64,000 nt of DNA from positions 1 through 64,000 of the forward strand of contig NZ_PGVE01000015.1 in the NCBI RefSeq assembly GCF_002860255.1, written 5' to 3'. This DNA comes from Neobacillus cucumis. Its GTDB lineage: Bacteria; Bacillota; Bacilli; Bacillales; Cytobacillaceae. The position numbers were made by a program, and so were the translations under genes. Below, in pieces: positions 25,659 to 36,621 of the stretch. The notes under the pieces are model-generated. The model saw nothing but the letters and a program-made list of their open reading frames with translations, ran no database searches and was not told where the DNA came from. Positions within the stretch are counted from its first letter, which is position 1; every line of letters starts with the position of its first letter.

Positions 25659-26888
25659 CTAAGAAGCTTTATTTTTGTTATAAATATCAAAGGCCACTGC
25701 TGCTAATAGTACAAGACCTTTAATCCCTTGCTGCCAGTCAATCCCTAGACCCAGCAATGACATTCCGTTATTCATAATTCCCATAACAAGACCGCCGATA
25801 ATCGCTCCAGGAACTGTACCGATTCCACCGTAAGCTGAGGCTCCGCCGATGAAGCAAGCAGCAATAGCGTCCAGTTCGAACAGGTTACCTGCTTTAGGTG
25901 TTGCTGCATTTAATCGGGCTGCGAAAAGCAGGCCGGAAAGAGCTGACAATACACCCATATTGACAAATACCCAGAAAGTAACTTTCTTTGTTTTCACACC
26001 AGATAACAAGGCTGCTTTCTCATTGCCGCCGATGGCATAAACATGGCGTCCCGCTTTCATCCGGTTAGTGAAAAAGCGATAAACAACTATTAGTAAGGCA
26101 AGAATGACGAGGATATTTGGAATACCTTCATACAATGCCAATGAGTAGGTAAATAAATTCAAGATAATAACAGTTGCAGCAAGCTTGGCTAGAAAAATCC
26201 CTTGTGGTTGAACATCCAGACTGTGTTTAATTTGGTTTTTTCGATTACTGATTTCGCCAAGAACAAAAAGTACGGACAAGACAATACCAATCATGAGTGT
26301 TGTAACATGAAGGCCTGAACCGCCAAATACGTCCGGCATAAATCCTGTGCTCATTTTTTGAAAACTTTCCGGGAAAGGCGCGATAGATTTACCTTCCAGA
26401 ACAATCATGGTTAATCCTCTAAAAAGAAGCATACCTGCAAGTGTAACAATAAAAGCTGGCACTTTCACATAGGCAATCCAAAATCCCTGCCAAGCGCCAA
26501 TTAATGCCCCAATGATTAAAGAAAGAACAACAGCAACGAAAGTTGGTATTTCATGATTAACCATTAAAATAGCTGAAATAGCTCCTACAAATGCCGCAAT
26601 AGATCCTACGGATAAATCGATATGACCTGTGATAATAACGAGTACCATTCCGATGGCCAGCACGAGAATATAACTGTTTTGCAGGATTAAGTTTGTAATA
26701 TTTAATGGCTTCAGTAATAGCCCGTCTGTCAAAACTTGAAAGAGCACCATAATGAAAATAAGAGAAATGATCATACTATATTGTCTTACATTACTCTTTA
26801 GGAAATTTCCAAGCATACTCCCATTAGAGTTTCCGCCAGAGGCTGGCTCTTTTTTATTTACCTTTTGCATGATTGTTTGCACTTCCAT
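25659..26888 (-). CDS. mmsB: Multiple-monosaccharide ABC transporter permease
   Basis: This 409-aa inner-membrane permease of the ribose/xylose (CUT2) class has about ten helices, the motif LLRGLTM-like region near 170 and the C-terminal cytoplasmic-loop signature GGASAYGGIGTVPGAIIGGL. It dimerises to carry sugar with MmsA energy. The ATG overlaps the mmsA stop (TAATG); a GTG two codons later is better spaced from GGGGG and could be used. It is the last gene of the chvE-mmsA-mmsB operon. Confidence 0.92.
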   Translation of the reverse strand: MEVQTIMQKVNKKEPASGGNSNGSMLGNFLKSNVRQYSMIISLIFIMVLFQVLTDGLLLKPLNITNLILQNSYILVLAIGMVLVIITGHIDLSVGSIAAFVGAISAILMVNHEIPTFVAVVLSLIIGALIGAWQGFWIAYVKVPAFIVTLAGMLLFRGLTMIVLEGKSIAPFPESFQKMSTGFMPDVFGGSGLHVTTLMIGIVLSVLFVLGEISNRKNQIKHSLDVQPQGIFLAKLAATVIILNLFTYSLALYEGIPNILVILALLIVVYRFFTNRMKAGRHVYAIGGNEKAALLSGVKTKKVTFWVFVNMGVLSALSGLLFAARLNAATPKAGNLFELDAIAACFIGGASAYGGIGTVPGAIIGGLVMGIMNNGMSLLGLGIDWQQGIKGLVLLAAVAFDIYNKNKAS

Positions 26889-28423
26889 TACCCCCTAACC
26901 GTACTTTGTGTCATTAACCTCATTAAGCTTTCTTGATTTGCATCTTTTCTGCTCAATTCTCCGGTGATCCGTCCCTCACACATAACATAGACTCGGTCAC
27001 ACATGCCTAGAATTTCCGGGAGTTCAGAGGAGATCATGAGAATTCCTTTTCCTTCCCTTGCCAGCTCATCTATGATGGAGTAAATTTCATATTTTGCTCC
27101 AACATCAATCCCCCGTGTAGGCTCATCAAGAATTAACACATCAGGTTCTGACATAATCCACTTACTTAACACAATCTTCTGCTGATTACCGCCGCTTAAA
27201 TTTCCAGCCTTTTGAAAGATGCTCGGCGTTTTGATCCTGAGTTTTTTGCGATAGGTTTCGGCTGTCATAATCTCTTTATTTTCATCGATAACGAATTTAT
27301 TAACCAACTTATCAAGGCTTGCCAAGGTGATATTCTTCTTAATGTCTTCCATTAAAATTAATCCATTTCCCTTGCGGTCCTCGGAAACATAGGCAAGACC
27401 TTGATTAATTGCTTGGCTGACATCATTAAAGGCTACTTCTTTCCCCTTCATAAAAAGCTGTCCGCCTATCTTCTTACCGTAGGATTTACCAAAGATGCTC
27501 ATCGCCAGTTCGGTTCGCCCTGCCCCCATTAATCCCGCAATCCCAACTATTTCCCCTCTTCGGATATAGAGATTGGCATGGTCAATTACTTTACGCTCCT
27601 GGTGCTGGGGATGATAAACATTCCAGTCTCTGACTTCAAAAATCGTTTCTCCAATCTTCGGCTTCCTTTCCGGATATCGATGAGTCAAGTCTCGGCCAAC
27701 CATTCCTTTTATGATGCGATCTTCGGTGACTTCATCCTTTTTCATATCTAATGTCTCGATCGTTTTTCCATCACGTAATATCGTAATAGAATCGGCGACT
27801 TTAGAAATCTCATTTAATTTATGAGAAATGATGATCGCCGTCATGCCTTGTTTTTTGAACTCTAGCAATAAATTTAATAGATTCTCACTATCATCTTCAT
27901 TTAAAGAGGCAGTCGGTTCATCTAAGATTAATAGCTCCACTTCTTTGGACAGCGCTTTCGCAATTTCAACTAATTGCTGCTTCCCGACCCCAATGTTTGT
28001 AATAAGCGTATTGGGTGATTCATTCAGACCGACTGTTTGCAGCAGTTCCCTAGTTTTCTTGATGGTGGTATTCCAATTGATGACACCGTTTTTTTCCTGT
28101 TCATTTCCTAAAAAAATATTCTCTGCTATAGACAGATAGGGGATTAAAGCTAATTCCTGATGGATGATAACAATCCCTAAATCTTCACTTTCCTTTATAT
28201 CTTTGAATTGACATTCCTTGCCATTATAGAAGATATCACCGCTATAGGAGCCATACGGATAGACTCCGCTTAATACCTTCATTAAGGTAGACTTGCCTGC
28301 GCCATTCTCACCGCAAAGAGCATGTATTTCTCCTTTTTTAATTTTCAAGTTTACATTATCAAGTGCTTTCACACCTGGGAATTCTTTCGTAATACCCTTC
28401 ATTTCCAAAAGGATGTTTGTCAT
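26888..28423 (-). CDS. mmsA: Multiple-monosaccharide ABC transporter ATPase
   Basis: This 511-aa double ABC protein of the RbsA/XylG type has a first nucleotide-binding domain with Walker [10 protein letters not shown] and Walker B LLILDEPT, and a second with the degenerate Walker [10 protein letters not shown] and intact signature LSGGNQQK, Walker [13 protein letters not shown]. One catalytically weak site is normal in CUT2 importers. It lies between chvE (49 bp) and mmsB (overlap). Confidence 0.93.
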   Translation of the reverse strand: MTNILLEMKGITKEFPGVKALDNVNLKIKKGEIHALCGENGAGKSTLMKVLSGVYPYGSYSGDIFYNGKECQFKDIKESEDLGIVIIHQELALIPYLSIAENIFLGNEQEKNGVINWNTTIKKTRELLQTVGLNESPNTLITNIGVGKQQLVEIAKALSKEVELLILDEPTASLNEDDSENLLNLLLEFKKQGMTAIIISHKLNEISKVADSITILRDGKTIETLDMKKDEVTEDRIIKGMVGRDLTHRYPERKPKIGETIFEVRDWNVYHPQHQERKVIDHANLYIRRGEIVGIAGLMGAGRTELAMSIFGKSYGKKIGGQLFMKGKEVAFNDVSQAINQGLAYVSEDRKGNGLILMEDIKKNITLASLDKLVNKFVIDENKEIMTAETYRKKLRIKTPSIFQKAGNLSGGNQQKIVLSKWIMSEPDVLILDEPTRGIDVGAKYEIYSIIDELAREGKGILMISSELPEILGMCDRVYVMCEGRITGELSRKDANQESLMRLMTQSTVRG

Positions 28424-28472
28424 AGGATCACCCGCCTGTTTTTAAATATAGGCTAAAATTTTTTATTTGATA

Positions 28473-29549
28473 TTATTTAAGCTGATCTTTCGTATAATAG
28501 CCGCTGTCTATTAATAAAGATTCATAGTTTGTTTTGTCTACGGAAAGCGGATTCAATAGATAAGCTGGCACGACCTTTTCTCCGTTATCATAAGTTTGGG
28601 TATCATTCACTTCTGCCTTTTTTCCTTTTAAAACAGAGTCAGCCATTTCGACTGCTTTTTCCGCCAATTTCCTTGTATCCTTAAAGACCGTTTGGGTTTG
28701 CTCTCCTCGGATGATCGACTTAATCGAAGCCAGTTCTGCATCCTGTCCGGTTATAATTGGCATTGGTTTGTCACCTTTGCCATAGCCGACGCCTTTTAAT
28801 GAGGAAATGATCCCAATACTTATACCATCATAAGGGGAAAGAATCGCATCCACTCGCTTACTTGAATAATGGGCGCTTAATAGATTGTCCATTCTTGATT
28901 GAGCAAGAGCGCCATCCCAACGTAAGGTTGCTCCCTGGTTAAATTTCATTTGGCCGCTTCGTACAACCAATTTTCCTGATTTAATATATGGCTTTAGGAT
29001 GGACATCGCCCCATCAAAGAAGAAGTATGCGTTATTATCGTCAGGTGAGCCTGCAAACAACTCAATATTGAAAGGACCTTTCCCTTCCTTCAAACCCAGC
29101 TTCTCTTCTATATATGTTCCCTGCTGAACTCCTACTTCAAAGTTGTCAAATGTTGCATAATAGTCAATATACTTACTGTTTCTAATTAAGCGGTCATAAG
29201 CAATGATCTTAATGCCTAATTTGTGTGCTCTTTCTAAAACATTTGTCAATGCAGCCTGGCCGTCTATCGGTGCGATAACTAATACATTCACACCCTTTGT
29301 AATCATGTTTTCAATTTGGGCTGTCTGGTTTTCGACAACATCCTCTGCATATTGTAAATCGACTTTATAGCCCAGCTTTTTAAATTGCTTGGCCATGTTC
29401 TCCCCGTCATTTACCCATCTTTCGGAGGATTTTGTCGGCATTGAAATCCCAACATAGCCACCTTCCTTACCACTCGCTTGATTGGTGCCGCAAGCTGTTA
29501 AGGATACTAACATTAATAATAGGGTTATTATTGATAACCATTTTTTCAT
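28473..29549 (-). CDS. chvE: ChvE-like sugar-binding lipoprotein
   Basis: This 358-aa periplasmic-type binding protein has a lipobox LTAC at about residue 20, so it is tethered to the membrane. Family marks are [11 protein letters not shown] near 45, VLVIAPIDG near 98, AYDRLI near 122 and the long C-terminal [14 protein letters not shown]. It feeds monosaccharides (xylose, arabinose or galactose type) to MmsAB. GGGAGG precedes the ATG. A -10-like TATATT lies at 29609-29614 without a good -35, which fits activation by the adjacent YesN-type regulator. Exact sugar not determinable. Confidence 0.9.
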   Translation of the reverse strand: MKKWLSIITLLLMLVSLTACGTNQASGKEGGYVGISMPTKSSERWVNDGENMAKQFKKLGYKVDLQYAEDVVENQTAQIENMITKGVNVLVIAPIDGQAALTNVLERAHKLGIKIIAYDRLIRNSKYIDYYATFDNFEVGVQQGTYIEEKLGLKEGKGPFNIELFAGSPDDNNAYFFFDGAMSILKPYIKSGKLVVRSGQMKFNQGATLRWDGALAQSRMDNLLSAHYSSKRVDAILSPYDGISIGIISSLKGVGYGKGDKPMPIITGQDAELASIKSIIRGEQTQTVFKDTRKLAEKAVEMADSVLKGKKAEVNDTQTYDNGEKVVPAYLLNPLSVDKTNYESLLIDSGYYTKDQLK

Positions 29550-29676
29550 GTAGGTTCCTCCCTTCTTCTACTACTAACAAGTTTTTAAGAAAGCGCTTCA
29601 GTAAGTTCAATATATCACCGAATGAAAAACAGGTCTTTTTAAAAAAATAACTATTTTTATAAAAATTCAACTTATT

Positions 29677-29690
29677 TTAAATCGCTTTCA
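29677..29690. promoter_or_regulatory. Candidate cre site upstream of chvE
   Basis: TTAAATCGCTTTCA differs from TGWAANCGNTNWCA at one position only. It lies about 130 bp before chvE, between the promoter region and the regulator's terminator. Expected for a catabolite-repressed sugar transporter. Confidence 0.4.
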
Positions 29691-29709
29691 TTCTACTTTT
29701 TTCCAAAAT

Positions 29710-29750
29710 AAAAGGGGCATGTCAGATGGTATAACCGACATGCCCCTTTT
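29710..29750. terminator. Terminator after the YesN-type regulator gene
   Basis: A long near-perfect stem (AAAAGGGGCATGTC with GACATGCCCCTTTT) separates the sensing module from the transporter operon. Confidence 0.9.
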
Positions 29751-29760
29751 CAAGAACCTT

Positions 29761-30963
29761 TTATATTGGAGTTTTTCGATATTGATTCGGGGATACCCCC
29801 ATCACTTTTTTAAAGGCCGTACTAAAATAATGCTGTGTGTCATACCCGACTTTCTCTGCAATCTCAAGAATGGAGAAGTCTGTCGAATTCAACAGTGAAA
29901 TGGCCTTTTTAACTCGAAGATTGGTGACCAAGCTGACAAAAGATATGCCTAATTCCTGCTTAAAAATTCTGCTTAAATACACGGGAGATACCTGCAGAGA
30001 TTCGGCTGCCTTTTCCAGCGTAATACTGGGCTCAAAAAAATGTTCAAAAATATAGTCTCTGGCCCGGCGTACGACAGGTGAAATAGAGGAATCCTGTTCT
30101 ATTATTTGTTTACATGCTTGATAAGCCACCGGAATACTGCTTATATCCTTTTTTAACGGTTCAAAACAGGAATGGATCGTAATCTTTAACTCTTCTTTCG
30201 CTCGTTTCCCAATTCTCATCATCTTTTCTTCATTGATCGAATCCCATAGCAAAATTAACATACATCCTGAGTAATCACGGATAAAAATCTTCTCAAAATG
30301 TTCAAGCTCTCCCAAAATAAGCTTTTCTAGAGCAATGGAAATTAACTGATTATCATCACCTGTTACAACAAGCTTATTGGCATAGTATTCTGGAGATTGT
30401 ATAACCCCTATTTGTTTCGGACTTTTAATAGGTAAACCAAGAAACTGGAGCTGCTCGAATGCTTCCTCTTCACTTGACTTGCCGTCCAGTAAATCATAAA
30501 ACAACTGTTCACGAAGCAGGCCGATATTTTTGTTTATTTGAGTCGATGCCAACTTTACAAATTCCTCTTGCTTTAAATCCGCTTTTAAATCGTTTCGGAC
30601 TTTTTCAAGTAAGGTTTGCAGCTGCACTGGGTTGGCCGGCTTTAAGATATAGTCGGAAACATTTAATCGCAGGGCTTCCTGGGCATAATTAAATTCATCA
30701 TATCCAGTAATAATCACGATCTTGCATTTCGGCAGCTGTGACCTGACGTGTTTAATCACGGAAATCCCATTCATTATCGGCATGTTTAAGTCTACTAGCA
30801 GAATATTAATAGAATGCTGTAATGCTAGTTCAAGTGCTTCCTCTCCGTCTTCAGCCTCTGCCACCACTGTCATCCCAAGTGCCTGCCAATTGACAGCCTC
30901 TCTAATTCCTTCACGGATAATTGGTTCATCATCTGCAATCAAAACTCTTAAACTTTCTTTCAT
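29761..30963 (-). CDS. YesN-type response regulator (REC plus AraC DNA-binding domain)
   Basis: It is 400 aa. A receiver domain (about 4-122) has phospho-acceptor Asp in LLVDLNMPIMNG and Lys in DYILKPA. A linker follows, then two AraC-type helix-turn-helix units (about 300-398; SITLEKAAESLQVSPVYLSRIFKQELG and FSILEIAEKVGYD). It lies 6 bp after the kinase gene and next to chvE-mmsA-mmsB, which it most likely activates. GAGGTGAGG precedes the ATG. Confidence 0.93.
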   Translation of the reverse strand: MKESLRVLIADDEPIIREGIREAVNWQALGMTVVAEAEDGEEALELALQHSINILLVDLNMPIMNGISVIKHVRSQLPKCKIVIITGYDEFNYAQEALRLNVSDYILKPANPVQLQTLLEKVRNDLKADLKQEEFVKLASTQINKNIGLLREQLFYDLLDGKSSEEEAFEQLQFLGLPIKSPKQIGVIQSPEYYANKLVVTGDDNQLISIALEKLILGELEHFEKIFIRDYSGCMLILLWDSINEEKMMRIGKRAKEELKITIHSCFEPLKKDISSIPVAYQACKQIIEQDSSISPVVRRARDYIFEHFFEPSITLEKAAESLQVSPVYLSRIFKQELGISFVSLVTNLRVKKAISLLNSTDFSILEIAEKVGYDTQHYFSTAFKKVMGVSPNQYRKTPI

Positions 30964-30969
30964 GATGCC

Positions 30970-32820
30970 TCACCTCTTTATATCCTTTTCTCTTATATCA
31001 TTGCTTTCTCTAGGCAGCAAAATAGAAACTGTGGTTCCCTTTCCCTCTTCACTATCAATATATAGACCATAGCGTTCCCCACAGGTGAACTTAATTCTTG
31101 CCTGCGTGTTTCTCATTCCATATCCGAGAGTGATTCTTTCTTCATCCTCTGATAAAGGAGTTCCAAGATTCTCTTGAAGGACCGTTAATTTATCTCTGGA
31201 AATTCCTTTTCCATCATCTGTCACACGAATCATAATATCGCCCACCCAATCCTCCGCTTTAATGAGAATATGACCAGGGCCTCTTCTTTCCTTAATTCCG
31301 TGATAAATGGCGTTCTCTACAATGGGCTGGAGAACCAGTTTCGGAATGATGACATTCTTGATATGCGGATCAACATCTAACGTATAATTTAATTTATCCT
31401 TATATCTCGCCTTTTGTATTTGGAGATAACTTTGTATATGTTCTATTTCTTCACTTAAAGAAATGACATCGTGACCGCGGCTAAGACCGATCCGAAATAG
31501 TTTAGATAAGGAACCCACAAGGTCAGCTACATCCTCTGCTCCTTGTTTCCGTGCCATCCAGTTAATGGTGTCCAAGGTATTGTATAAAAAGTGCGGTTTT
31601 ATATGTTCCTGAAGACTTCTAAGCTCTGCTTCCCTCTTTTGTCTCTCCTGTTTTTCTGTTAATGATATAAGATGATTGATTTGTATAAGCATCTTATTAA
31701 AGCTTCGGCCAAGCATACCCAGCTCATCTTTTCGTTCTCCCCTATATCGAACGGATAAATCCCCTGTCTCAGCTTTATTCATAAATGACATTAACTGACC
31801 AATCGGTCTGGACATGGAATTAGATAAATAATAGGAGGCTGTTACTCCAATTAAACAGACAATAAAAACAAAGCTAATCATATAAAAATTGATTTCCTTG
31901 ACTTCTGAAACCGCTTCATTAGAAGGGAATACCCCTACAGTTGTCCAATTCGTAAAAGAGGATTTTTGATAGATGAATTGTGTTTTGCTTCCATTGATCT
32001 GCCTAAAAAATGTTCCTGCTTCACCCCCAGCTGCCCATTCCAAAGGAAACCTTTTAATGAGTTTTTTTGCCGGTGTATAAATGTTTTCGCCTCTCTCATC
32101 CAATACCATTAAATAGCCCGTTTTTCCGAGACGTGCATCCTTTGTTGCCTCCGCTATGACTCTTAGTTTTAAGTCTATTAAGACAACCCCTTTCACTTTC
32201 TGAGTCTCAGGGTCGATAATCGCTCGGACTACTGATATCACATCACTGTCTTTATACTGTACATAACTTTTTACATCCCGATTAAATGGATGGCCGAGGA
32301 TCTTAAAAATACCTTTATTTTCTTCAGCCTGTTTATACCATTTTTCCTGTGTTAAATTTTTATTAGAATCTGAATATAGTTCATTACTAACGTATTTCCC
32401 GCTGCTATTTACGACGAGAATACCTGCAACCTCAGGATACAAGGTGGTAAGGTTGCGTAAAAATTCCTTCATTTCATAGGAATCCGTTTCTCCAGATGGT
32501 TTACTATCTTGAGTTTGATCTATGAAACTTTTAATTTCTGGATTAAACGAAATCAAATAACTTATATTTTGCATATTATTGGCATAGCTTTCTAAAGTTT
32601 TATTGACTTGGCCAATTAATTGCAAGGTATTTTCTGTTACCTGTTTTTCAATAATACGCTCAACAGTCATACTAGTAAGAATACTGAGTCCAATGGAAGG
32701 TACGATACTTATCAATAACAACAAGACAATTAATTTATAACGGATCGAAAAATCATTGATCCTCCATTTTTCTAAACCACTTGGGTTGAAAGACAGTTTG
32801 ATCAATCTCTTACTGTCCAT
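30970..32820 (-). CDS. YesM-type sensor histidine kinase
   Basis: This 616-aa membrane kinase has a helix at about 28-50, an extracellular dCache-type sensor (about 55-300), a second helix near 305-325, HAMP (about 330-385), a His_kinase domain with the phospho-histidine in EHIKPHFLYNTLDTINW and HATPase_c with ENAIYHGI and DDGKGI. Its ATG overlaps the sugar-binding protein gene by 11 bp. I infer that it senses sugar together with that binding protein and phosphorylates the YesN-type regulator. Confidence 0.93.
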   Translation of the reverse strand: MDSKRLIKLSFNPSGLEKWRINDFSIRYKLIVLLLLISIVPSIGLSILTSMTVERIIEKQVTENTLQLIGQVNKTLESYANNMQNISYLISFNPEIKSFIDQTQDSKPSGETDSYEMKEFLRNLTTLYPEVAGILVVNSSGKYVSNELYSDSNKNLTQEKWYKQAEENKGIFKILGHPFNRDVKSYVQYKDSDVISVVRAIIDPETQKVKGVVLIDLKLRVIAEATKDARLGKTGYLMVLDERGENIYTPAKKLIKRFPLEWAAGGEAGTFFRQINGSKTQFIYQKSSFTNWTTVGVFPSNEAVSEVKEINFYMISFVFIVCLIGVTASYYLSNSMSRPIGQLMSFMNKAETGDLSVRYRGERKDELGMLGRSFNKMLIQINHLISLTEKQERQKREAELRSLQEHIKPHFLYNTLDTINWMARKQGAEDVADLVGSLSKLFRIGLSRGHDVISLSEEIEHIQSYLQIQKARYKDKLNYTLDVDPHIKNVIIPKLVLQPIVENAIYHGIKERRGPGHILIKAEDWVGDIMIRVTDDGKGISRDKLTVLQENLGTPLSEDEERITLGYGMRNTQARIKFTCGERYGLYIDSEEGKGTTVSILLPRESNDIREKDIKR

Positions 32821-33823
32821 AAAAATCCCCTACATTCTTTTTAGTGATGACAGAGACGCCTGTATCTACATTAGGCGGCAGTGGAGGAGCACTTATGTTT
32901 CCCAGCTTTGAGTCAGCAGTCAGCTTATGATTCAAATGAAATAAAAACTGCATGGACCAATACCCCATCTTCCATGTACCTTGTGCAAGTGTAGCCGAGA
33001 TGGTTCCGTCTTTAATCAGATCTAGCGTTGGTTTATCCGTGTCAAAGCTGACAATCTTTACTTTATTTTTCCCTTTTACGGCACTTACAGCACTTCCCAC
33101 TCCAATGCCTCCAATAGCCTCAGTAGCAAAGATCCCGTTTAAATGAGGATATTTGGATAAAAGTTCTTTAGCTGCCATTCTTGAAATCGGCTCGCTTCCT
33201 TTTCCATCTTTCACTTCTACTACTTTAATCCCAGGATAATCCTTTTCCATTGTCTCTAAGAAGCCTTTTACCCTTTCCTGATGATTTAACTGATTGGGTA
33301 ATGTTACAATACCTACCTGCCCCTTATTGTCCAACAATGAAGCCATTTCCTGTGCACCCATTACCCCTGCATTATAATTGTCCGTGCCTATGAAGGTTTG
33401 CGCTTTACTGGATGGTGCCCCCGAATCAAATAGAACAACAGGAATACCAGCATCTATTGCTTTATTAATAGTCGTTGTTAATTTATCGGGGTCAATGGCT
33501 GAGATTGCGATGCCATCGGGCTTTTTGGCAATGACCTGCTCTAGGACGGTAATTTGTTCGTGGACATCATACTGTGCAGCCCCCCGGTATTCAATAGAAA
33601 CATTTAAGGCACCAGCCGCATCCTCAAATCCCTTTAAGGCCCGTTTCCAATAGTCATGTCCTGCTTGGAATGTAACCATGACATATTTTTCATTCATATT
33701 ACCGCGTATTCCCTCTTGGGCTTTTTCTAAAGCGGTTTCATTTAAACTTGTAGATTTATAATAAAATAGATATAAAGCAAAAAGCCCAAGGAGAAAGATG
33801 TAAACAACTATTAGCTTTTTCAG
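32810..33823 (-). CDS. Membrane-anchored sugar-binding sensor protein (XylFII-like), CTG start
   Basis: The first in-frame ATG (33697) would give a protein lacking any export signal, but the frame stays open to 33838. The only near-cognate start is CTG at 33821-33823, preceded at nine bases by AAAGGGG. From there the protein begins with KKL, a hydrophobic stretch (IVVYIFLLGLFALYLFYY) and then the binding-protein domain: 337 aa, a signal-anchored receptor. The domain is RbsB/XylF-like (VMVTFQAGHDYWKRA, KPDGIAISAIDP, TFIGTDNYNAGVMGAQ). It overlaps the kinase gene by 11 bp. XylFII-LytS-YesN of clostridia is the closest described arrangement. Confidence 0.85.
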   Translation of the reverse strand: MKKLIVVYIFLLGLFALYLFYYKSTSLNETALEKAQEGIRGNMNEKYVMVTFQAGHDYWKRALKGFEDAAGALNVSIEYRGAAQYDVHEQITVLEQVIAKKPDGIAISAIDPDKLTTTINKAIDAGIPVVLFDSGAPSSKAQTFIGTDNYNAGVMGAQEMASLLDNKGQVGIVTLPNQLNHQERVKGFLETMEKDYPGIKVVEVKDGKGSEPISRMAAKELLSKYPHLNGIFATEAIGGIGVGSAVSAVKGKNKVKIVSFDTDKPTLDLIKDGTISATLAQGTWKMGYWSMQFLFHLNHKLTADSKLGNISAPPLPPNVDTGVSVITKKNVGDFYGQ

Positions 33824-33893
33824 TTTAGTAAACCCCTTTCATAAAAATCTTACAAAAAATTACACGATTCTACTAAAATACACATATATACGT

Positions 33894-33924
33894 ATTATAA
33901 TATCAATTTTAATCGGCTTGTCAC
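33894..33924 (-). promoter_or_regulatory. Possible promoter of the sugar-sensing operon
   Basis: The minus strand has GTGACA (33919-33924), a 19-bp spacer and TATAAT (33894-33899), about 70 bp before the CTG start. The spacer is long, so this is tentative. The remainder of 33824-34241 holds only the terminator at 33952-33985. Confidence 0.35.
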
Positions 33925-33951
33925 ATCACAATAAGCAAATTTCAACAACAA

Positions 33952-33985
33952 AAAACCACTCCATTAAATGATAGGAAGTGGTTTT
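33952..33985 (-). terminator. Terminator upstream of the sugar-sensing operon
   Basis: The stem AAAACCACT with AGTGGTTTT has a T-run on the minus strand. It probably ends the MerR/coiled-coil gene, although it is 257 bp beyond that stop. Confidence 0.65.
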
Positions 33986-34241
33986 ATAGCTTTTGAATAA
34001 ATGATTTATTTGGCAATCCTCAGAAAGGGTGAGGATTAAAAGACTTAAAACATGCCAACCATTTATCTAAGTAATTTTGTCGATATCTTCTCAGAATTTG
34101 TAGATATTTCCCGGGAATTTGTTAGAATATGAAAATAGTAAATCTGATTTGTCGAACAACTGAGGACATGTTGGAGCCACGTCGAAGGTTTTGTCCCATA
34201 TTGCATAACGCTATAAACGATTCATTGATCAAAAAAACACC

Positions 34242-34949
34242 TTATTTTTTGAACAAAGAGAAAAGCCATCCCCGTTTTTCTTTAGGTTCCTGTATCGCTT
34301 CTTCTAAACGTTTATTAAATTCATTTTGTGAATGCCATTCTTTTTTCTGTTCATCCCGTATACTTTGTAATTCTTTTTGCAGAAATTCACTTTTCTCCAT
34401 TTCTTGGTGCAGCAATGTTTCATAATATGTTTTTTGTTGCTCAGTTAGCTTTTCAATTTTAGCATGTGTTTTTTGTGCTGAATTTCCAATACTAGAACTT
34501 ATAACATGATGATCTTGCTGAAGCCGGGAAACCGTTATTTTAAGCTGAGACATATCGTTGGTCAGCTGGGCATTCATTTCACGCGCAGCTGCGAGTTCAT
34601 TGACTACAAACATTAAAATCTCTTTTAATTGGTTGGGGTCTTGGGGTAGATTTTCATATGTATCGGATATCGCGACCTCTGTTTTATTGGTTTCTTCTAA
34701 TCTTTCCTTTTGTTGATACGCAAGGTCTTTAGCTGTATCGTCTAAGGGTTTGTCCGTATCGCGCAGCGCTATAAGCGCTCCGATGTCAGATTGAACAAAA
34801 ATACGCCGATCACCATCTTTTAAAAACTCATATCCATTCCGCTCTAAGATTTGGCCATACTTTCGAACAGTAGGTGTTGCAATTCCCACTTCTTCAGCCA
34901 CTTCCTTAGAGGAGTATGCTCGTTCGTTAGGTTGTATATCACGTCGCAT
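34242..34949 (-). CDS. MerR-like helix-turn-helix protein with coiled coil (DUF3967/RacA-like layout)
   Basis: It is 235 aa. The N-terminal MerR-type DNA-binding domain (about 10-65; YSSKEVAEEVGIATPTVRKYGQIL) is followed by a linker and a long charged coiled coil (about 105-220). The C-terminus is a short basic-hydrophobic tail, KEKRGWLFSLFKK, that could bind membrane. This layout resembles the chromosome-anchoring protein RacA and plasmid-associated DUF3967 proteins rather than classical metabolite-sensing MerR regulators. AGGAGG precedes the ATG. It is a single gene between terminators, so context gives no function. Confidence 0.72.
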   Translation of the reverse strand: MRRDIQPNERAYSSKEVAEEVGIATPTVRKYGQILERNGYEFLKDGDRRIFVQSDIGALIALRDTDKPLDDTAKDLAYQQKERLEETNKTEVAISDTYENLPQDPNQLKEILMFVVNELAAAREMNAQLTNDMSQLKITVSRLQQDHHVISSSIGNSAQKTHAKIEKLTEQQKTYYETLLHQEMEKSEFLQKELQSIRDEQKKEWHSQNEFNKRLEEAIQEPKEKRGWLFSLFKK

Positions 34950-35028
34950 ATCGGGCCTCCTTTTCTTTTAAATATGAAGGTTTTTCGATTTATTTGCAAG
35001 CTATATCGCCCTGCGATACGAAATAAAA

Positions 35029-35050
35029 AAGGCCACCAAACAGTGGCCTT
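35029..35050 (-). terminator. gdhA terminator
   Basis: The stem AAGGCCAC with GTGGCCTT is followed by TTTT on the minus strand, about 45 bp past the gdhA stop. Confidence 0.85.
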
Positions 35051-35094
35051 TCTTCGTTTTACTGGTGCTGTATTTTTTTATTTTAACTAACTTT

Positions 35095-36489
<1,395 letters not shown>

Positions 36490-36586
36490 CTAATATATTT
36501 TAAAGTTTAGAAAATTTCCTTTTCTTAAGTGTGGTTTCATTCTATAATTTTATAATTGATAGTTTCAATATTATTTTCCGATGAAA

Positions 36587-36607
36587 TTAATGCGTAAAAC
36601 GCATTAA
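36587..36607. promoter_or_regulatory. Palindrome in the gdhA/LysR gap, candidate LysR operator
   Basis: TTAATGCG and CGCATTAA form a perfect 8-bp inverted repeat with a 5-bp spacer. It ends 14 bp before the LysR gene start. Its size fits LysR-type T-N11-A operators and its position fits autorepression. Confidence 0.5.
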
Positions 36608-36621
36608 AATGGAGTGAAAAA

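Noticed and set aside
29588-29600. AAGCGCTTTC resembling a cre core before chvE
   Set aside because: The outer half-site is missing; the site at 29677-29690 fits the consensus better.
33727-33740. cre-like sequence TGAAACCGCTTTAG
   Set aside because: It lies inside the newly recognised N-terminal coding part of the sugar receptor (codons for ETAL) and is best explained as coding sequence.
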